A program made the translations under genes and the position numbers. Positions 20,022-33,639 of a stretch of 64,000 nt of DNA are shown here, piece by piece. The stretch covers positions 1,178,001 through 1,242,000 of the forward strand of contig JAHRHY010000017.1 in the NCBI GenBank assembly GCA_019671135.1. The letters are read 5' to 3'. Source of the DNA: Linnemannia hyalina (lineage: Eukaryota; Mortierellomycota; Mortierellomycetes; Mortierellales; Mortierellaceae). Below the pieces are notes generated by a model, which was not told the origin of the DNA, made no database searches, and saw only the letters and a list, made by a program, of their open reading frames with translations. Every line of letters begins with the position of its first letter. Position 1 is the stretch's first letter.

Positions 20022-21510
20022 CTTCGCAACACCATGACCGAGGCGACATCTCAGGCCTTGTCTGTCGAGATTAACCCCAAGACAGTCGATGGCCTCAAGA
20101 AAGTTATCAAAGCTGAGATTCCTGACACGTTCAACAGAGTTGATGCCAAGGACCTCACCCTCTGGCGCGTCTCCATTCCTGATGCGAGGACGACGACGAA
20201 CAGCCGGAGAAGAAACTTTGGGTGACAAGCGTGTTTGAAGACCAGTCGCCCAAGAAAACGATCCATATCACCGTCCAGCGACCCCCGTCAGGTAATGCAG
20301 GCGCGTCTTGCTTTCATTGACACTTTACACAGGCGCTTACCTTTTGTTTGTGTGCTAACCCAATGTACTCGACCAAATGCACTAACATAGCCCATGCGCC
20401 TCTTGCGGTCCCAGTCCCAGTCCGTGCTCGTAGCTCCACACCCTTCTCGGATGAATCCCGTGCTGGTACTCCGCTGAGTGGTAAGTATCATAGTGCTGTT
20501 GCTGTTGTTATTATTGTGGAAGGTGTGTGTGTGTGGGGGGGGAGGGGGTCGAGTTAATGCTGAAAGGCCTAATAGTCTACTTTTATGCTTTTCAGGCGAT
20601 CTCAGAGATGCCATCAAGAATATTACAGACAAGGTGTTTCGCAACAGGATCAAAACATGCCGACTTTCTCGACAGCTACGTGCAAGGAGAATTTTCTTTG
20701 CCACTCACTACAACTGGTATTCGGGGGCTACCGAAGGTCGTACGGTGCGGCGCTATCAAAGATCTTGAATCACGGCCGAATCTTCTCTTTATGGATCTAC
20801 CTTTCCCTCCATCAAGTGTCGAAGCTCCTCCTCCGGAGAGGTTCAGATCGAACGTCTTATTGGAAGTGCTAGAAAGATGCAATCACAGGACCTGCCCGTG
20901 TTCGGGGGTTTGTTCCTCTCTACAATGCACCATAATATTCGCCTGCATTTAACGACTCCATGAACTATTGTGCATTTCACATAAAATGTTTTGTTTTGGC
21001 CACTAAACCTCAATTAGCCAGCTATTGTTCCACGTCCATGCAAACCCCGCTCGCAACTGGATTAGTGGTTAATTTTTTTTACTCGTTTTGGTTGAAAGGC
21101 ACAATAACTTACTTCTTTATGTCTCTAGTGACTGGATGTGGGAAAAATCGCTCAGTGATAGAGCAGCTCTTGCCTTCAAAGGGGATTCTACCTCAGATGT
21201 TTTCGAGCGCGAGTTGGGCGTACTCCGAGTTTGTCGCCACATGTTCCAGAACGTATTTTCGAAACTATTCTCGATACTCTATAACCGGCTGGAAGGGCCT
21301 ACGATCTTCGAATCAGTTTTGAGGCCCATTGTCCAAGATTAGTTCCTCTCAGTACGGGGGACTCTTGCCCCCCACGCCTACCCTAACTTCTCAAGTAAGA
21401 CCAGATTGCGGCTAGTCGTGGACGAAGCCCAGATTCTCAGTCCAGTCGTCAATCACGGAAACCGATCAGCGACCAACGCTATCATCAATGGGCGTTGAAA
21501 CAATCACCTC
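20022..21510 (+). pseudogene. CRN gene of the P-loop NTPase type, broken
   Basis: The header is clear (VDGLKKVIKAEIP, DAKDLTLWRVSIPD), followed by an acidic segment and TIHITVQRPPS that lie in another frame, so one base is missing or added near 20185. Two introns are likely (GT near 20292 to AG near 20390; GT 20481 to AG 20595). The third exon shifts frame again near 20635: DAIKNITDKVF in one frame, SYVQGEFSLPLTTTGIRGLP in the next. Farther on, a Walker A-like GCGKNRSVIE (near 21130) and a Walker B-like LVVDEAQIL (near 21415) mark the NTPase domain of large CRN proteins. Walker A has Asn in place of the usual Thr/Ser. Several frameshifts make this a pseudogene. Confidence 0.75.
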
Positions 21511-21874
21511 AAGCATCACTTTGGACACCAAATCCCTGGGTATCCTGTCGACGTATCATCCTAGAAAAATTAGGTTATTTGTGAATAAAGATGCAACTGT
21601 TTTTTGGAGAAACAAGGAAGGCTACGTTGTTTCCAACACCCACCGGCGAAAGCACAGCGATACCAAACAAGGCTCCATGATGGCACACGGGTTTCGTTAG
21701 GAGCGATGCAGAGAGATAGAGATGGAGACAGGGAAAAGTCTATTTGGTGGACAGGTTGGGTCAATGACGAAATACACAGAGTCAAAATGCTAGAATGTGA
21801 ACATAAAAGCAAAGCTGGGCTGGCACACTTCTTTGTAGCTCAAAAAATATAAGTGCACAAATACAGAAACAGCA
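21511..21874. other. Spacer between the broken CRN locus and the decayed minus-strand gene
   Basis: No coding sequence is supported. Some of it may be the decayed C-terminal end of the CRN NTPase, but no motif can be matched. Confidence 0.35.
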
Positions 21875-23302
21875 TTAATCTAGCATCCCGCCGAATCCGC
21901 CACCTTCCTGGGTCTCGTTAACCGGCGCCTGTGTTGGGTTGCCTCCCCAAAGTCGGCCGACATCCGAGCCGCCTCCTTGGCCAATGTGTTCGTGTTCATA
22001 GGACTGTTCTTGGCCAGTCCAGCACTCCTCTAGAAGCGACTCTTGCGGTCTCGAGGCAGCATCAATGAACGGAAGTGGGGACGGCCCAGAGCTCTCCTCC
22101 AGTATAATAGGACGACAATGACCAGTCGTTACAGTATGTCCATCGCCGACTTGAGGTTCTCTATCTGATCGATTGCTTCTTGAGCTTGAGGAAATCGCCT
22201 TGGGTGCTGCGTGGGATCCGACTCCCCCTGATGCTGCTCTGCGAGATGCTTGCTGAGGGACACTGGTTGGCGTCATAGGCACAGCTTGCACACTGCTTGA
22301 TCGGACCACGGATGATCTCACATTTGCTCCTGAGGAATGGCTTGCTGCCATGTCGAAATGTAGAGTCGACTCGACGGGACGGGCGCGGTGATCTTGATAC
22401 CCCATGTGTGCGTTGCTGCCTCGAATACGGTTGCAGTTCCAATTGGAGGCGGGGGGGGGTCCTGGCCGCCGCCGCGTGGATGACGATCCTTGACGCTAAA
22501 TGGATGATCGCGCGTTTTGTCCAGAAGATGGTGGTTGTCCCACCGGTCGGCATCCTGTGGATGATGACCCAGATGGCTGTTGCTGTGACCCCCGGGGTAT
22601 ATGTGATGACCGAGGCGTTAGTCCTGGCGTCGCAGTGGAAGACATAGAAAACCCCGACAGGCCCTGTGCCAAAGGTCGCGATCCTTGACTCGACTATGAC
22701 GAGCTCGCTGGGGTGGAGATTGGCGTCGGCCAGCTGCTGCTGTTGTTTTGGAGTTGTTCTGTTCATCAAGAAAAGAATTCACATACATATGCGTTGGGAG
22801 AGACATAAAGGTGTTCGCATTCAGTCCACATGTTGAAACACCTCCGAAAAGCACGTACGCAGTATGCGTATCTTCTGTCGAACTTACATAGACTACCGCC
22901 GACATTAATACGAGATCTGGCAAACGGTTATTTGCAGGATCTCATTCAGCCCTCAATGCCACAATTCAACCGCCTCCCCGACACCTACGGCTCCGAGGAA
23001 GGCTCTGTGGCCATAGAAGCCCTCGATTGAGAATGCAGCTCCTGCTTGAATGACCCCGCTGTCGATTTCTCTGAGAAATGGGTAGAGTAGCGCATTTCTG
23101 CGCTTCGGCATGAGTTGTTCGCGATTTGGACCTTGACCTTGTGAATGTCGGCGCCATGGCGGGAGTACATATGAACGGCATATCCTTGTTTCTCTGGAGT
23201 GATCGCTGGGTTGTCCACCCACAAAGTCGCGTCATTAAATGCAACCCCTTCATCTTGGATCCTAAGTATTGTTTGGAACATAACACACATCTGGTTAGTC
23301 AT
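21875..23302 (-). pseudogene. Decayed gene with Ser/Pro/Gln-rich C-terminal region
   Basis: A 176-codon minus-strand frame (22405-21875) ends in acidic and Gly-rich sequence (GGGFGGMLD). Upstream the same frame continues with strongly biased Ser/Thr/Pro/Gln composition to about 22740 but is cut by two TAG codons (near 22495 and 22700), each one C-to-T step from CAG. Farther upstream, 23302-22985 holds a protein-like exon preceded by a good acceptor (CTAACCAG) and beginning CVMFQTILRIQDEGVAFNDA; a strong donor GTAAGT lies near 22890. The exons cannot be joined into one frame without breaks. No family is recognised. It could be a pseudogene or a functional gene whose introns I have not resolved. 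Confidence 0.4.
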
Positions 23303-24220
23303 TTTTTGAAAATGGTGGCAAAAATTAAGCTCAACTCTTCAACAAGATGGACGGAATGAGAAGACACAGAGAATCCTAGGTCGTCACTTCTTACCCCCTC
23401 ACTGGGACAAGAACTTTCCGCGAAGCGTGTTGGGTTACTGAGACGCTAGAGAAGATAAATAGGACGCGCAAGAGTAGGTTAGTTCACATAGCTCGTTTAG
23501 AGTTGTTTGATGACTGAATCGTTTGGTTCTAGCTGACGTTTCATCCTTGTGAGAAGTCATTACGAGAGCAGTGGGTAATGCTGTTGGGTCAAAATGTGAA
23601 AAGTCCAGGGATTTGACGATGGGTAGCACTATGCTGAATGCTGATTCCGGTCTTTTGAGTGACTTTATGGAACAACAAGGGTATGTTACTTTGTTTGGAT
23701 GTTCCTTTGTTCTTGTTGGCTTGTCCTGTTTCCTGATGTTCTGCAAAGGTGCGCTGCCGCTGTACCTTATTTGAGCCGATGAGGAAGAAGAAGAGATTAT
23801 AGGTGTGGGAGGAGACGAGTGAGGCGAGATGAGTGTTGGTTGAGTAGAGTGTGATGTGTGGTTAATTAGAAGAAGCGGAAGGAGAGGAGCGGAAAAGAAA
23901 AGGTGAAGACAAACAATTCTACCCACTTCTGCACTTGTATGAAACGCGCTCACCATTTTTTACTACGCCAACGCGTTATTGTTCCTGGCAAGCCAATTGG
24001 CCGCACGCTACTTGATCAAAGCAGTCACTCTGGCGTGAACAACAAAATCTTTTTTTTTTTGTTCGCGGCAAAGAGCGCTTTCCTTTTCTTCAGACACCTC
24101 AACCACGTTCAACCTCCAAGTCAACTCTACGACAGCCTCAACTCCTTCCCTCTACCACTCACTGGACACAACAACACAGAGGAACCCAAGAAAAAAAAAC
24201 ACATTCCCAAGGACGACGAA
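23303..24220. other. Intergenic; AFG2 promoter side
   Basis: A 173-codon minus-strand frame at 23956-23435 has biased low-complexity sequence and no recognisable domain, so it is not called. The last 150 bases are CA/TC-rich and probably hold the AFG2 promoter and 5' UTR. Confidence 0.4.
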
Positions 24221-27682
<3,462 letters not shown>

Positions 27683-28005
27683 GGTTAAGTCTTCTCCAAT
27701 ATATTGCAGAAAAGGTGTTACAACGACATGGTGTCCTGGGATGATGGGTTTGATGACATGTTGTTGTAGCTAGGTGGAAAAGGAGCGCGACGATGTAGGA
27801 GGGAGGATTCTCAGCAGTGTATTTTTTTATTTATTTTAGAAGTGTATTGTACAGTTGGGTTGAATGTGAGTAAGAAGTAGTGGTGGCAAGTGTGGGTGAT
27901 TAAGATGGGGGCGAAAGGTAAATATTTGAGATATCCGCGAAATAAGTAAAAGGAGTCAACAAAACAAGAAACAAAAAAAAGGAAAATAAAGATGCTAAAA
28001 TGAGA
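27683..28005. terminator. Convergent 3' region between AFG2 and the UNC93-like gene
   Basis: AT-rich interval between two convergent stop codons. TTTATTTATTTTAG near 27827-27840 gives AATAAATAAA on the minus strand, a likely poly(A) signal for the UNC93-like gene. The AFG2 transcript probably ends in the same interval. Confidence 0.5.
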
Positions 28006-30705
28006 TTAATCTTCGTCGGAGTCGTGGGCGTGGCGAGAGAGGGTGTCCGACATTTCGGTCACATCAAATATAGAGTCGTGGCCCGAGGACATAGAGGACG
28101 AGATCGAATGGGTGTCGATGGAATCCATTTCTTGGTCGTCGTCGTATCGACTCGTCGAGCTCGTTGCACTGCCTGCGGCTCGATGGAGTTGTTGCTGTTG
28201 TCCCAGCATTGGGTCGAAAGGTACGAACGGTTGTAAGTATCCTCCGCCTCCAATGGGTCCGACTCCCGCCCCTGCTCCTGTATCTCCTCCAACTGGTACT
28301 CCTGGTGCCGGTGGAGGTGGAGTATGGGCGCCGAGATGAGGGAGCTCTACTGGTAGGTACATATCGGAGCCGTTCTGGAAGTTGGATCCGGGGTGGAAGG
28401 TGTACAATGGAATAGAGGGCGAAGACTCGTCCGAGATCATGAATGTTGGTGGAATAAACATTCTCTGTCCTGACGACCCTGACCCTGACCCTGTCGCCAT
28501 CGCTGTTGGTGGTACTGGTGACGACGGCGCTCCATAGGAGTAAGCCAAAGTTGGGTTGTTGTGTGAATGTGGGCTCCATGAGGACGGTGGGAGGGGTCCG
28601 GGAGAGTACGATGAACTGGATGCCAGTGGGGCATCAGAAGATTCCAAGGGTGATGATGATGATGGCTGGAATCCTGGGTAGAGCGAATGGATTGATGTTG
28701 ACCTCGATATTCCTTCTGCTCCTGTTCCTGCTCCTGCTCCTCCAGGGTATGGTTGCTCGACCCACAGCGTCCGAGCACCCTGCTGCCGCTGCTGCTGTAC
28801 CTCCGACATGGGCGGTGACGAGTATTGTAGTGCAGGTGAGATATAAGGGTCACCCATTGCCGTAGGGTTATGATGAAACGCCGTCGTCTGGTATGTCCGA
28901 GAGGGAATCGCCATCCGATCGACCGCAGAAGAATACGACAAGTCGCTGCCCAGTCCTGAATGACCGTTGCTCAAGACGCCCCCATGACTGCCATTATGGC
29001 CGTTGCTTCCTCCTAGATGCCGGAGTTCCTGGTCTGGGTATCCTCCTCCATCCTGTAAACCTGACGCTCTGCTGCTTGACCGCCATGAAGATGAAGGGTG
29101 ACCACTGGACTGAAAGTTTGATATCCGCTTGTCATTGTCGCTGACTGCATAGAGTGTTCCCTCTGAAGAACGCATTGCCAAATCTCCAGATTGCAAGTCC
29201 TGTGCTCCTGAAGCAGCAGCAGCGGCAGCAGCAGCAGCAATTGCAGCTCCTGCCGCTTGTCCTGCTACATTGGTGGTCGAAGACATCTCGTGCTGCTCTT
29301 CCCGATCGTGATGGTGATGATGATGCGAGGACCGGTCATCGGTAATAAAAGATCCGGTGGTGTCGTCGTAATCGTACTCTTCCTCCCGATACTCGCCGTC
29401 CTCGCCGTCCTCGACGGTGGTGTCGGTGATGGTCCTGGATACGAGGAACATGGCGGCGATGGAGAGGGCACAGAGGACCCAGTTGGTGATCAGATAGGCC
29501 ATCAAGGGGGTCCGGGCCAGGTCGAGGGGCGCGGCGACGGCGCCTCCGAGCGATTGGATGGATTTGAAGAAGCCTGCGTACCGGGACAGTTCATCATGCT
29601 TATTGGAGAGGGCTCCCATCAGCCAGTAGCAGTAAACGGCAAAGGCAGCGTCGCAGAAGCCAAACATCCCGTAGATGACGACCAGTCCTGTGTACTTTTC
29701 GCTTTTGTTGAAGCCGATGAGACCCTGATTCCCTTTCCCGGCGGAGGGCTTGCGGTCCCATTGGTGCTGGATCTGCATCATGAGCGCTGCGAACCAGGTC
29801 GCCATGAAGAGGACTCCAATGAAACAGAGGCCAATGATGGCTCGACGGGGTCGCTTGACAGGAATTCCGTCGAGCATGTAGCCGATGACGATGGCGCCGA
29901 TGATCTGTGCGATCCAAAAGATGGCCGAGTTGAGCGAACGAGCACCAATGTTGAAGGGGTATCCATTAAAGTCGTTAAACTGGTAGGTGTAAGAAAAGTT
30001 GGAGAAGAAGAAGGCCGGGATAAGGAGGAGCATCCGCCAGTCGCAAAAGACGGACAGGATAGCTAGCGTCTCGGCCTTGAGGCCCTCAAACTTGGCTACT
30101 ACCACAGGGTCGCCATTGTCCCGGACAATTGTAGAGGGTTTAGAGAGGAAGAAGCCCAGAAGGGTGGCCAGACCCATGATGACCATGTAGACGATATAGG
30201 TCTCGGGCGCGACGTCGTCCTGGTCGGGGCCCTTTGAGGCGAGGAAAACAGTCAGAGGCAGGATGGAACCAAGGACGGCGCCCAGGTTGTAGATGGCCCA
30301 GAAGCAGGCAATGTACTTGCCCTTGTTGTCCTCTGTCGGATAGGACATCATCATCGCACCCTGGGTGACCCAGATACATCCAGCGCCGAGGCCGAGGAGG
30401 ATGCCAGCAATGGGTGGGTAGAGCGACCCGTCGTCGTCCTTGGCCATATACATGGCTCCGGCATAGAGAAAGAAGGTAAAGCCGCCAAAGGCAACACAGA
30501 GTCGGGGGCCGATCATATTGTGGGCGCCTCCTGCGACCAAGAAGCCGACGATGTATGCGATGGAGGATGAGGTGATCGCGAGGTTTTGTGAGGTGGACGA
30601 GTGTTTGCCTGCGTTGCCGATGGAGGACATTGCGTTGAACATTCCTATTGTCCCAAAGCAGATGACGCCGATCAGGATGATCTGGCGCATTGCTGCTGTC
30701 GGCAT
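28006..30705 (-). CDS. UNC93-like (DUF895) multi-pass membrane protein
   Basis: An intronless 899-residue protein. The first 440 residues are strongly hydrophobic, with about ten to twelve predicted membrane segments (for example IILIGVICFGTIGMF, IVGYMLDGIPVKRPRR with a basic cytoplasmic loop). Repeated features fit the fungal UNC93-like major-facilitator branch: NAGKHSSTSQNLAITSSSIAY near residue 30, GILLGLGAGCIWVTQGAMM, and YFWAIYNLGA-like motifs. Animal UNC-93 regulates a potassium channel or Toll-receptor trafficking; the role of fungal members is not established. The last 450 residues are disordered: an acidic stretch, a His-rich run, a poly-Ala run and Ser/Pro/Gly-rich sequence. The long tail is probably cytoplasmic. 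Confidence 0.8.
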   Translation of the reverse strand: MPTAAMRQIILIGVICFGTIGMFNAMSSIGNAGKHSSTSQNLAITSSSIAYIVGFLVAGGAHNMIGPRLCVAFGGFTFFLYAGAMYMAKDDDGSLYPPIAGILLGLGAGCIWVTQGAMMMSYPTEDNKGKYIACFWAIYNLGAVLGSILPLTVFLASKGPDQDDVAPETYIVYMVIMGLATLLGFFLSKPSTIVRDNGDPVVVAKFEGLKAETLAILSVFCDWRMLLLIPAFFFSNFSYTYQFNDFNGYPFNIGARSLNSAIFWIAQIIGAIVIGYMLDGIPVKRPRRAIIGLCFIGVLFMATWFAALMMQIQHQWDRKPSAGKGNQGLIGFNKSEKYTGLVVIYGMFGFCDAAFAVYCYWLMGALSNKHDELSRYAGFFKSIQSLGGAVAAPLDLARTPLMAYLITNWVLCALSIAAMFLVSRTITDTTVEDGEDGEYREEEYDYDDTTGSFITDDRSSHHHHHHDREEQHEMSSTTNVAGQAAGAAIAAAAAAAAASGAQDLQSGDLAMRSSEGTLYAVSDNDKRISNFQSSGHPSSSWRSSSRASGLQDGGGYPDQELRHLGGSNGHNGSHGGVLSNGHSGLGSDLSYSSAVDRMAIPSRTYQTTAFHHNPTAMGDPYISPALQYSSPPMSEVQQQRQQGARTLWVEQPYPGGAGAGTGAEGISRSTSIHSLYPGFQPSSSSPLESSDAPLASSSSYSPGPLPPSSWSPHSHNNPTLAYSYGAPSSPVPPTAMATGSGSGSSGQRMFIPPTFMISDESSPSIPLYTFHPGSNFQNGSDMYLPVELPHLGAHTPPPPAPGVPVGGDTGAGAGVGPIGGGGYLQPFVPFDPMLGQQQQLHRAAGSATSSTSRYDDDQEMDSIDTHSISSSMSSGHDSIFDVTEMSDTLSRHAHDSDED

Positions 30706-32897
30706 GGTTGGTTATATCTGTTGCTTTTGCTTTGCTTGCTTGTTTGTTGTTTTGTTGATGCCGTTTGTTGGAGAGGTTGAAGGGAAAAGGTTGGAGAGTG
30801 AGAGAGTGTGTGTAGGAGTGCTAGCTGTTGTTGTTGTCAGAGGAAGGGAGAGGGCAGAGAGAGAGAGTAGAGAGAAGAGGAGGTGGTGAGGCACGGGCCA
30901 TGGATGGGCGCTGGCGCTCTGTGTTTAGTGAGGAAGAATGTTGTTTGGGGGAGGGAGGATGAGTGAGTGTGAAGGAGGAGGGTGTGGATGGATGGATGAA
31001 GTAGGGGTGGGTTGAGGTGAGTGGATGAGAGGAAGATCTTGAAAAGGAGAGAAGAGAAGGAGTGGAAAAATGATAATAAAAGAATTGTCCGTTAGTCCGA
31101 AGGGAAAAGGGAGAAGGGAAGGGAGAAGAGAGAGAACAAAGGGTTTACAACTGCGTGCTGAACATGTTCAGCTGTAGCTGTGACAGAAGCGAACAAACAG
31201 GCGGAACATCGTTGAAGCGTATGACGATGTGTGCAGGACAAGTATGGTGCACAAAATATGGTGTACACATATCGCATACAAATGAGGACAATGGGTCAAA
31301 GTATAGTGCCATGGTCCATGTCAGGTTATGTAGGCTCATCATAGCATACACACCACAGATATCGAATAGTCGACTGCTGTATGTAGGAAGAAAGCGCGCC
31401 CTTGTTGCCTCCCTCCCTCCTCCCCTCTTCCTCAATTGCTTCTCCTAGTCATTCCTGGTCTTCCTGATCTTCCTGGACTTCTACCGACAGAGGAAGGTCC
31501 TGGGAACACAGGACAAGACAGGACAAAACATATGCAGCAGAAAAGAAGAAAGATGTGGGGGAGGTTGAAAAAGGTCAAGGAACGACAGTTATTATTTTCT
31601 GTAATTGCACATGGGGCAGGGATGCGGATAAACCCCTGGGAGACGAGACTAATCGATCACTGATCATTGATCACTGATCAACAGAAGATAGTGCTTATTT
31701 GTCTCTCTCCATTCTCTTGGTCAGGATCACCTCCCCCCTTCTCTCTCTCTTGTTGATGCTCACCCTACAAATCTCCCTATCTCATAAGTAGCGTGTATAT
31801 ATGTACCTGGATATAGTGGATGTACGTGTTCATGTAATCGCGTGCAAACACACACCACAACCAGCAATGGCTATGTCACTCTGTTGATTGCTAATGGATG
31901 TCAACTGAACCAAAACAACCTTTGCTCTTGCCTCGTCAATTGAACACATACACTTCTTCCCTTCACTTTTAACACACATCGAACACGGTGCATCCAAGAA
32001 GGAAGAGAGGCAAAGGCATTGATTGATACATGGCCGTTGAACAGGTCCGCTTTCCCTCTCTTCCCTTTTGTTTCTCTTTGTTCATCCTCGCATTTATTAT
32101 AATTCATATTATTGGCAGCCTTCTTAAACGAGCACGAACCGCCTCCTTTTTTCGCCTATTTGTCTGTCTACCTGTGTTGTGTGTCTCTCTTTGACCCCCT
32201 TGCATCCCTTTGTCCTCATCCTACTCCTGTTCACCTCTTACCTTCTTCTTGTGCTCTGTGAGCGAGCAATGACCTCTTTTTCCTCCTCTCCTGTCTCTCG
32301 ATCCTTAAGTCCCCTTTGCCCAATTGCATGATATCTTCCTTCGCCCTCTGCTTACCCTTTCCCTGAACCACCGTCATTTCGCACGCTCTCACTTCTCTCT
32401 CGTCGCAGCCCCTCTCTCCCCTTCTAGACCCTTCACCCTCTCACTCCCTCACTCTCTCTCACTCACTCACCCTCTCATTCACTCATCATCTCTCTTTTCT
32501 TCTCTCATCTCTCATTCGTTCTTCACTTCTCTCTCTCTCTCTTCTCTTCTTTATTTTTTCTCCTCTTCTGCTTCATATTACGTCCCTTTCACTCTCCTCC
32601 CCCCTCCCTCTCCTCTCTCCTTCACTCGTCTCTTCTTTCCTGCATAGAAGCAATATAAAAAACTCTTTTTCTTTCATATTCATATTAACGCACACCCTAC
32701 AATCTCCACTTCACTTTATTTTTCCCGCCCATCCTTCCCATCCTCATTCTTTTCATTTCCCTCACCTACCCCGACAGCCATACAGAACCAAGAAAACTCA
32801 AAAAAGAGAACCAACGGTTCATAATCATCATCGCGCATATCTCTCTCCCACCCGCCCATTCCTTCATCCATTCATATTACTGTTCTTCTAAGAGAAA
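30706..32897. other. Long divergent intergenic region
   Basis: About 2.2 kb between divergent start codons (UNC93-like, SLMAP-like). The first 350 bases are purine-rich on the plus strand. A cluster of TGATCA palindromes sits at about 31654-31680. From about 32380 to 32650 the plus strand is nearly pure CT, with ACTCACTC repeats, probably a transcription-start and leader region. No ORF with coding character was found. Confidence 0.5.
31654..31680. repeat. TGATCA palindrome cluster
   Basis: Within 27 bases GATCACTGATCA occurs twice, separated by TT, so five overlapping GATC words are present. It lies about 950 bp upstream of the UNC93-like start. It could be a clustered factor-binding site or a simple-sequence expansion; nothing else supports a function. 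Confidence 0.5.
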
Positions 32898-33596
32898 ATG
32901 TCCATACGCCGTCAGAGCCCCACGATTCCTGAGGAAGCCATCCCTGTGGCTCCAATCTCAACCGACACCACAGCCACCGCTGCAACAACGATCTCGAGCT
33001 CAAAGAGACCCTCCCTTTCGCGTAACAGAGCAAGTAGCAGCAGCATGAACAGCATCTCGAGCATCTCGAGTTTGAACAGCCTGTTGACCTCGCCTTCGAC
33101 CACCACTGCCGCAGCTACTACCGCTGGATCCTCAACCGCTGTTCTCTCCAATGGAGCTTCCACAAGTACAAGTAGTACTACATCCTCCTCCTCCTCCTCC
33201 TCCTCCTCGGCGTTTGTGCCGTCGAGCAGCAATACGTCGACGTATTACCCCTCGTTCCCTTACCGCAACAAGTCTCGAAGTAAGTATTGGGAGCTGCATT
33301 GGTGGTTGCATTGATTGCATTAATGCGCAATTGATCGGAGGCAGGGGATGAATGAAGAAGGGCTGAGGGCAACTTACTGCCTTCTGTATGCGTGCGTTTG
33401 TGTATGTGTTGAGTCCAGATTGTTTTTGTTTGCCTGGTTCTAATTATATGAAGACGAGGAGAGTCTGGTGCCACCAGCACACATCTATTCTTCATTTATA
33501 TGAACAAACACACAACGAATTCTTTGGAGTCGACAGTTTGGACTAGTTATCATAGTTTACAACATAACAACAACAGGCGCAACAACAACAACAAGA

Positions 33597-33639
<43 letters not shown>

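Noticed and set aside
22161..22769. 202-codon minus-strand frame overlapping the decayed gene
   Set aside because: Its composition is mixed, whereas the neighbouring frame shows strong Ser/Pro/Gln bias continuous with the downstream ORF; the biased frame is more likely the real one.
23435..23956. 173-codon minus-strand frame
   Set aside because: Low-complexity Ser/Pro run with no domain, no splice partner and no start context.
29257..30066. 269-codon frame opposite the UNC93-like gene
   Set aside because: Antisense shadow of a GC-rich coding exon that clearly encodes membrane segments on the other strand.
30889..30906. GCACGGGCCATGG resembling the outer end of the hairpin repeat
   Set aside because: One mismatch in a short word, with no AAGGCAGA, no inverted repeat and no inner end nearby.
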